From contig DITO01000085.1 in NCBI GenBank assembly GCA_002422065.1, positions 1-5,876 on the forward strand: a DNA stretch of 5,876 nucleotides, read 5' to 3'. The stretch comes from Erysipelotrichaceae bacterium UBA6182. GTDB taxonomy: Bacteria > Bacillota_I > Bacilli_A > Erysipelotrichales > Erysipelotrichaceae. The notes beneath the pieces are model-generated. The model was not told the origin of the DNA, ran no database searches, and worked only from the letters and a program-made list of their open reading frames with translations. The position numbers and the translations under genes are program-made. Positions 5,015 to 5,876 of the stretch are shown piece after piece; within the stretch, counting starts at the first letter, position 1; every line of letters begins with the position of its first letter.

Positions 5015-5715
5015 AAGAAGTTAGCTAGTTTTAAAAATTTAGTTTCTTTATAGTGGTGGATGTCGATGGAATAATCAAAGACAACACCACTTTTTAACAT
5101 GGCTAAATTATGAGTGACCAACGCAGGATCACCTTCATTGAGTTCTAAAGCAATCGCTTGTTTCGAAGTAAGTTTATCCGCAAAGATAATTCGGTCTACA
5201 TATCCGATTTGTAGTTTAAGATCTTCTTGTATATAGTGATAAATTGAACCCGCAATAAGTTCTTTACTTAAATAAGGAATGATGTCTTTATTATAGTAAG
5301 AATACTCATATACATAAGGTTTCTTATTAAGATATCGTACACGCTCTATGTAATAGATTGGTGTCCCTACTGTGCAATTAAGTTTTGAAGCCACCCATTC
5401 ATTCGCAGGGATTTGCTGAAAATCAATAATCTTTGAACTTACATTGTCTTTGAAGATGGCAGTTAATCCATGGAAGTTTTCTAAATTGACACAACCCTCA
5501 CATGATGAGCGACGAACAAATAATCCACTTCCTTGGATAGAAAAAACTAATCCCTTCTTAACAAGAATCTCGATTGCTTTTCTAATGGTATTACGACTAA
5601 CTTGAAATGTCGAAATCAAATCATCTTCCGTTGGAAGTTTATCTACATCATTATAGACTCCATTTTGAATATCATTCTCGATTGAATCAGCCACTGTTTT
5701 ATATTTAGATATCAT
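5011..5715 (-). CDS. GntR-family transcriptional regulator, HutC/UTRA type
   Basis: A 234-residue DNA-binding regulator. Residues 1-68 form the GntR winged helix: YKTVADSIENDIQNG, KLPTEDDL (27-33), recognition region VSRNTIRKAIEIL (39-51) and wing GSGLFV (62-67). Residues about 90-230 form a UTRA ligand-binding domain (GTPIYYIERVRYLNKKPYVYE, then SGVVFDYSIDIHHY). UTRA regulators such as NagR and TreR sense phosphosugars, so glucosamine-6-P, N-acetylglucosamine-6-P or chitobiose-6-P are candidate ligands here. A CEGC motif (Cys72, Cys75) lies in the linker. The ATG at 5715 has AAAAAAGGG at 5731-5723, seven bases upstream. No other regulator is visible, and it faces the sugar genes, so it probably controls the divergent promoters and itself. 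Repressor rather than activator action is inferred from operator placement. Confidence 0.93.
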   Translation of the reverse strand: MISKYKTVADSIENDIQNGVYNDVDKLPTEDDLISTFQVSRNTIRKAIEILVKKGLVFSIQGSGLFVRRSSCEGCVNLENFHGLTAIFKDNVSSKIIDFQQIPANEWVASKLNCTVGTPIYYIERVRYLNKKPYVYEYSYYNKDIIPYLSKELIAGSIYHYIQEDLKLQIGYVDRIIFADKLTSKQAIALELNEGDPALVTHNLAMLKSGVVFDYSIDIHHYKETKFLKLANFF

Positions 5716-5724
5716 GGTATAACC
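5716..5724. promoter_or_regulatory. GGTATAACC dyad at the gntR start codon
   Basis: GGT-ATA-ACC is a short inverted repeat directly against the gntR ATG (5715-5713), and its end overlaps the AAAGGG ribosome binding site. It shares the GGTAT core with the other candidate sites. It could be an autoregulatory operator or a chance match; it is short. Confidence 0.3.
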
Positions 5725-5734
5725 CTTTTTTATT

Positions 5735-5763
5735 GGTATGAATTTATAGATTAATTATATACC
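5735..5763. promoter_or_regulatory. GGTAT...ATACC operator-like dyad over the gntR promoter
   Basis: GGTAT (5735-5739) and ATACC (5759-5763) are inverted arms 19 bases apart. Each is followed inward by AATT within one or two bases, making an extended imperfect symmetry. The element spans the -10 and the predicted start of gntR. The left arm carries the 11-mer GGTATGAATTT also found at 2873-2883, and TTGGTA (5733-5738) repeats the arm of the EIIC dyad. This fits autoregulation by the GntR protein. Confidence 0.45.
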
Positions 5764-5783
5764 TATTTATAGAATGATGAAAG
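5754..5783 (-). promoter_or_regulatory. Candidate gntR promoter
   Basis: A perfect TATAAT lies on the minus strand at 5759-5754, predicting a start near 5747 and a leader of about 32 bases. The -35 is poor: TTTCAT with a 17-base spacer or CTTTCA with 18. A weak, low-level promoter is reasonable for a regulator gene. The rest of the right edge (5784-5876) holds no gene I can support. Confidence 0.5.
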
Positions 5784-5876
5784 AGATAGACTATAATTTG
5801 CATGGTTAGTCACGAAGATTCTCTTTTTAAAGAAAGGTGTACCTACAATTCACTATTTATATCACTGTTTCATGTG

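Noticed and set aside
5018..5048. AT-rich near-repeat at the end of gntR as a bidirectional terminator
   Set aside because: The symmetry is loose, has almost no G-C pairs and lies within the gntR coding sequence.
5837..5876. Possible plus-strand gene start at GTG 5837
   Set aside because: The frame is open to the edge but covers only 13 codons, and the AAAGAAAGG sequence overlaps the start codon instead of sitting at a usable distance.

Overview
This is an AT-rich, low-GC Gram-positive (Firmicutes-type) window. It has strong AGGAGG-like ribosome binding sites, mostly TAA stops, tightly overlapping operon genes and a sigma-A-type promoter. The gene set (PTS Lac/cellobiose family, GH4, DUF3284, GntR/UTRA) would suit an Erysipelotrichales- or Lactobacillales-like gut or host-associated organism. 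That placement is inference; there is no rRNA or other phylogenetic marker here.

The window is essentially one sugar locus for phosphorylated beta-glucosides, most likely N,N'-diacetylchitobiose, arranged around a 213-bp divergent promoter region (2804-3016). Leftward (minus strand) runs a compact operon: GH4 6-phospho-beta-glucosidase (1466-2803), ChbG-type carbohydrate deacetylase (724-1482), PTS EIIB (425-727), PTS EIIA (117-425), a hairpin over the EIIA stop codon, and the first 22 codons of a probable glucosamine-6-phosphate deaminase (1-68, running off the left edge). Rightward runs the PTS EIIC permease (3017-4327), a terminator, a DUF3284-like protein (4375-4791) and an unrecognised 72-residue protein (4796-5014). 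That last gene meets, tail to tail with a 4-base overlap, a GntR-family HutC/UTRA regulator (5011-5715, minus strand) with its own promoter at the right end.

Proposed logic, from family knowledge: EIIC/EIIB/EIIA import and phosphorylate the disaccharide. ChbG removes an acetyl group from the 6-phosphorylated chitooligosaccharide. The NAD/metal-dependent GH4 enzyme cleaves it to glucosamine-6-P plus GlcNAc, and the deaminase feeds glucosamine-6-P into glycolysis as fructose-6-P. The UTRA regulator probably senses a phosphosugar and controls the divergent promoters and itself. TTGGTA/GGTAT-type dyads lie at the EIIC and gntR promoters, and an identical 11-mer is shared by the GH4-side and gntR upstream regions.

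I see no CRISPR array, insertion sequence, tRNA or rRNA. The least understood parts are the 72-residue protein, the role of the DUF3284 protein behind a terminator, and the operator layout. Three likely start-site corrections (GH4, DUF3284, 72-aa protein) are given, each based on a well-placed Shine-Dalgarno sequence.
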